Source: Deltaproteobacteria bacterium
GTDB taxonomy: Bacteria; Myxococcota_A; UBA9160; SMWR01
NCBI GenBank assembly: GCA_019313605.1
Contig: JAFDAW010000015.1
Span: 1 to 32,634 of the forward strand
DNA: 32,634 bases
Reading direction: 5' to 3'
Position 1 is the stretch's first letter. Each line of letters opens with the position of its first letter. The position numbers and the translations under genes were made by a program. The notes under the pieces were generated by a model. That model did not search any database, was not told where the DNA came from, and worked only from the letters and a program-made list of their open reading frames with translations. Below, piece by piece: positions 31,678 to 32,634 of the stretch.

Positions 31678-32634
31678 ATGCTGGCCCGCGAAATTCTTCA
31701 GCGCGTTCGCGAGATTCAGGTCCGAACCGGCCGACAGGTCGCGGACGTACTCGCCGGTGAATACGTTTCGGTCTTCAAGGGCCGCGGCGTCGAATTCGAC
31801 GAAGTGCGCCCCTACATCCCCGGTGACGACGTCCGCACGATCGACTGGAACGTCACCGCGCGGATGGGTGCACCGTACGTCAAGCGCTACGTCGAGGAGC
31901 GTCAGCTGACACTGATGCTGATGGCCGACGTGTCTTCCTCGCAGGATTTTGGATCTTCGGAGCGATCCAAGCGCGAAGTCACCGCCGAGTTGTGTGCGCT
32001 GTTGGCGTTTTCTGCAACGCGCAACGACGACAAGGTCGGGCTGACCCTGTTTCACGGCGGCATCGAGCAGTACATCCCGCCGCGGAAGGGCCAGAAGCAC
32101 GCGCTGCGCGTGGTGCGCGAGGTTCTCGCGCACGGGGCGGAAGCGCCGGAGGCGCAGGCGCCGGAGGCGCCCAGTGGTTGGCGCCAGCGCTTCGCGAGTT
32201 GGCGACGACCTCGCGGTCCGCGAGAAGCCACCGACATTGGCAAGGCGATGGAGTTTCTGCTCTCGGTGAGTGCGCGCAGGAGCATCTGCTTCGTGGTCAG
32301 CGATTTTCTCGACGAGGGGTTCGAGCGCGCGCTCGTCACCGCCAACCAGAAGCACGATGTGATCGCCGTGCTCGTTACGGATCCCCGAGAGCTCTCGCTG
32401 CCCTCGGTCGGCCTCGTCACGCTTCGCGATGCGGAGTCTGGTATCGCTCGCGTTTATGACACGGCCTCGGCGGCGTTTCGGGACAGCATGGCCTCGGAGT
32501 CGGCAGCGCGCGTGCGAAACCTCGAGCACCGTCTGCGCTCGTCCGGAATCGATTTCATTCACATCGATGCCTCGGGCTCGGTCGTCGAACCCCTGGTCCG
32601 GTTTTTCAAGATGCGAGAGCGAAGGAGTCGGCGT
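31678..32634 (+). CDS. DUF58 / VWA-like protein, partner of MoxR (3' end outside window)
   Basis: The frame from the ATG at 31678 stays open to the window edge, giving at least 319 residues. The DUF58 signature FDEVRPYIPGDDVRTIDW followed by NVTARMG is clear, and the following VWA-like fold has the metal-site motif DVSSS starting at Asp84. The N-terminus (ILQRVREIQVRTGRQVADVLAGEYVSVFKGRG) is the family's usual membrane-free start. A variable loop around residue 155 is rich in Ala/Pro/Glu. Such proteins act with the upstream MoxR ATPase. Length suggests that the stop is close beyond the edge. BatA/BatB-type membrane VWA genes often follow, but that cannot be seen here. Confidence 0.92.
   Translation, partial: MLAREILQRVREIQVRTGRQVADVLAGEYVSVFKGRGVEFDEVRPYIPGDDVRTIDWNVTARMGAPYVKRYVEERQLTLMLMADVSSSQDFGSSERSKREVTAELCALLAFSATRNDDKVGLTLFHGGIEQYIPPRKGQKHALRVVREVLAHGAEAPEAQAPEAPSGWRQRFASWRRPRGPREATDIGKAMEFLLSVSARRSICFVVSDFLDEGFERALVTANQKHDVIAVLVTDPRELSLPSVGLVTLRDAESGIARVYDTASAAFRDSMASESAARVRNLEHRLRSSGIDFIHIDASGSVVEPLVRFFKMRERRSRR
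32143..32172 (+). repeat. 15-bp imperfect tandem repeat inside the DUF58 gene
   Basis: GCGCCGGAGGCGCAG (32143-32157) is followed at once by GCGCCGGAGGCGCCC (32158-32172), encoding two APEA(Q/P) units in a loop of the protein. The two copies differ at two bases, and the length stays in frame. Confidence 0.6.

Noticed and set aside
30532..32562. 676-codon minus-strand frame opposite moxR and DUF58
   Set aside because: Antisense shadow of two recognised genes, Arg/Asp/His-rich and without domain features.
1..32634. tRNA, rRNA, CRISPR array or insertion sequence
   Set aside because: No T-loop consensus with cloverleaf, regular direct-repeat/spacer pattern, transposase-like frame or terminal inverted repeats were seen by eye.

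Overview
The window is GC-rich, densely packed bacterial chromosome with short intergenic gaps and many ATGA/GTGA start-stop overlaps. The content suggests a deltaproteobacterial or Myxococcota-like lineage: ruvCAB next to yebC, a class 1B dihydroorotate dehydrogenase pair, a Ser/Thr kinase, a PilZ protein, a very large TPR protein, and an exosortase H locus. That lineage call is an inference from gene content. No rRNA, tRNA, CRISPR array, insertion sequence or prophage was recognised.

Layout. 1-445 (-) is the 5' part of an Hsp70/dnaK gene that leaves the window. 715-3801 (+) holds yebC and the Holliday-junction operon ruvC-ruvA-ruvB. 4025-6601 (+) encodes a membrane-anchored Ser/Thr kinase whose middle is built from 23 copies of a 13-residue repeat, which is the most unusual object here. 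It converges on a minus-strand pair, a 2,633-residue TPR protein (7063-14964) followed by a PilZ protein (6681-7019). 15216-16972 (+) is pyrK-pyrD. 17206-26084 (+) is the conserved translation/RNA block rimP-nusA-infB-ylxP-rbfA-truB-rpsO-pnp. It is preceded by a structured leader that ends in a terminator-like hairpin, and it has a long imperfect hairpin in front of pnp. 26094-29121 (+) carries dut-cdsA-purB-purS. 29118-30102 (-) is xrtH with its associated membrane protein. 30161-30535 (+) is a DUF3127 protein with an SSB-like acidic tail. 30688-32634 (+) is moxR plus a DUF58/VWA gene that runs off the right edge.

How it fits together. Most genes are housekeeping: recombination, pyrimidine and purine synthesis, phospholipid synthesis, transcription/translation factors and RNA turnover. 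The accessory content is concentrated in 4025-14964 (a kinase, repeat-scaffold and PilZ signalling island between the ruv and pyr operons) and in 29118-32634 (protein sorting, an OB-fold protein, and a MoxR/DUF58 module). Antisense ORFs are abundant, as expected at this GC content, and were treated as shadows.
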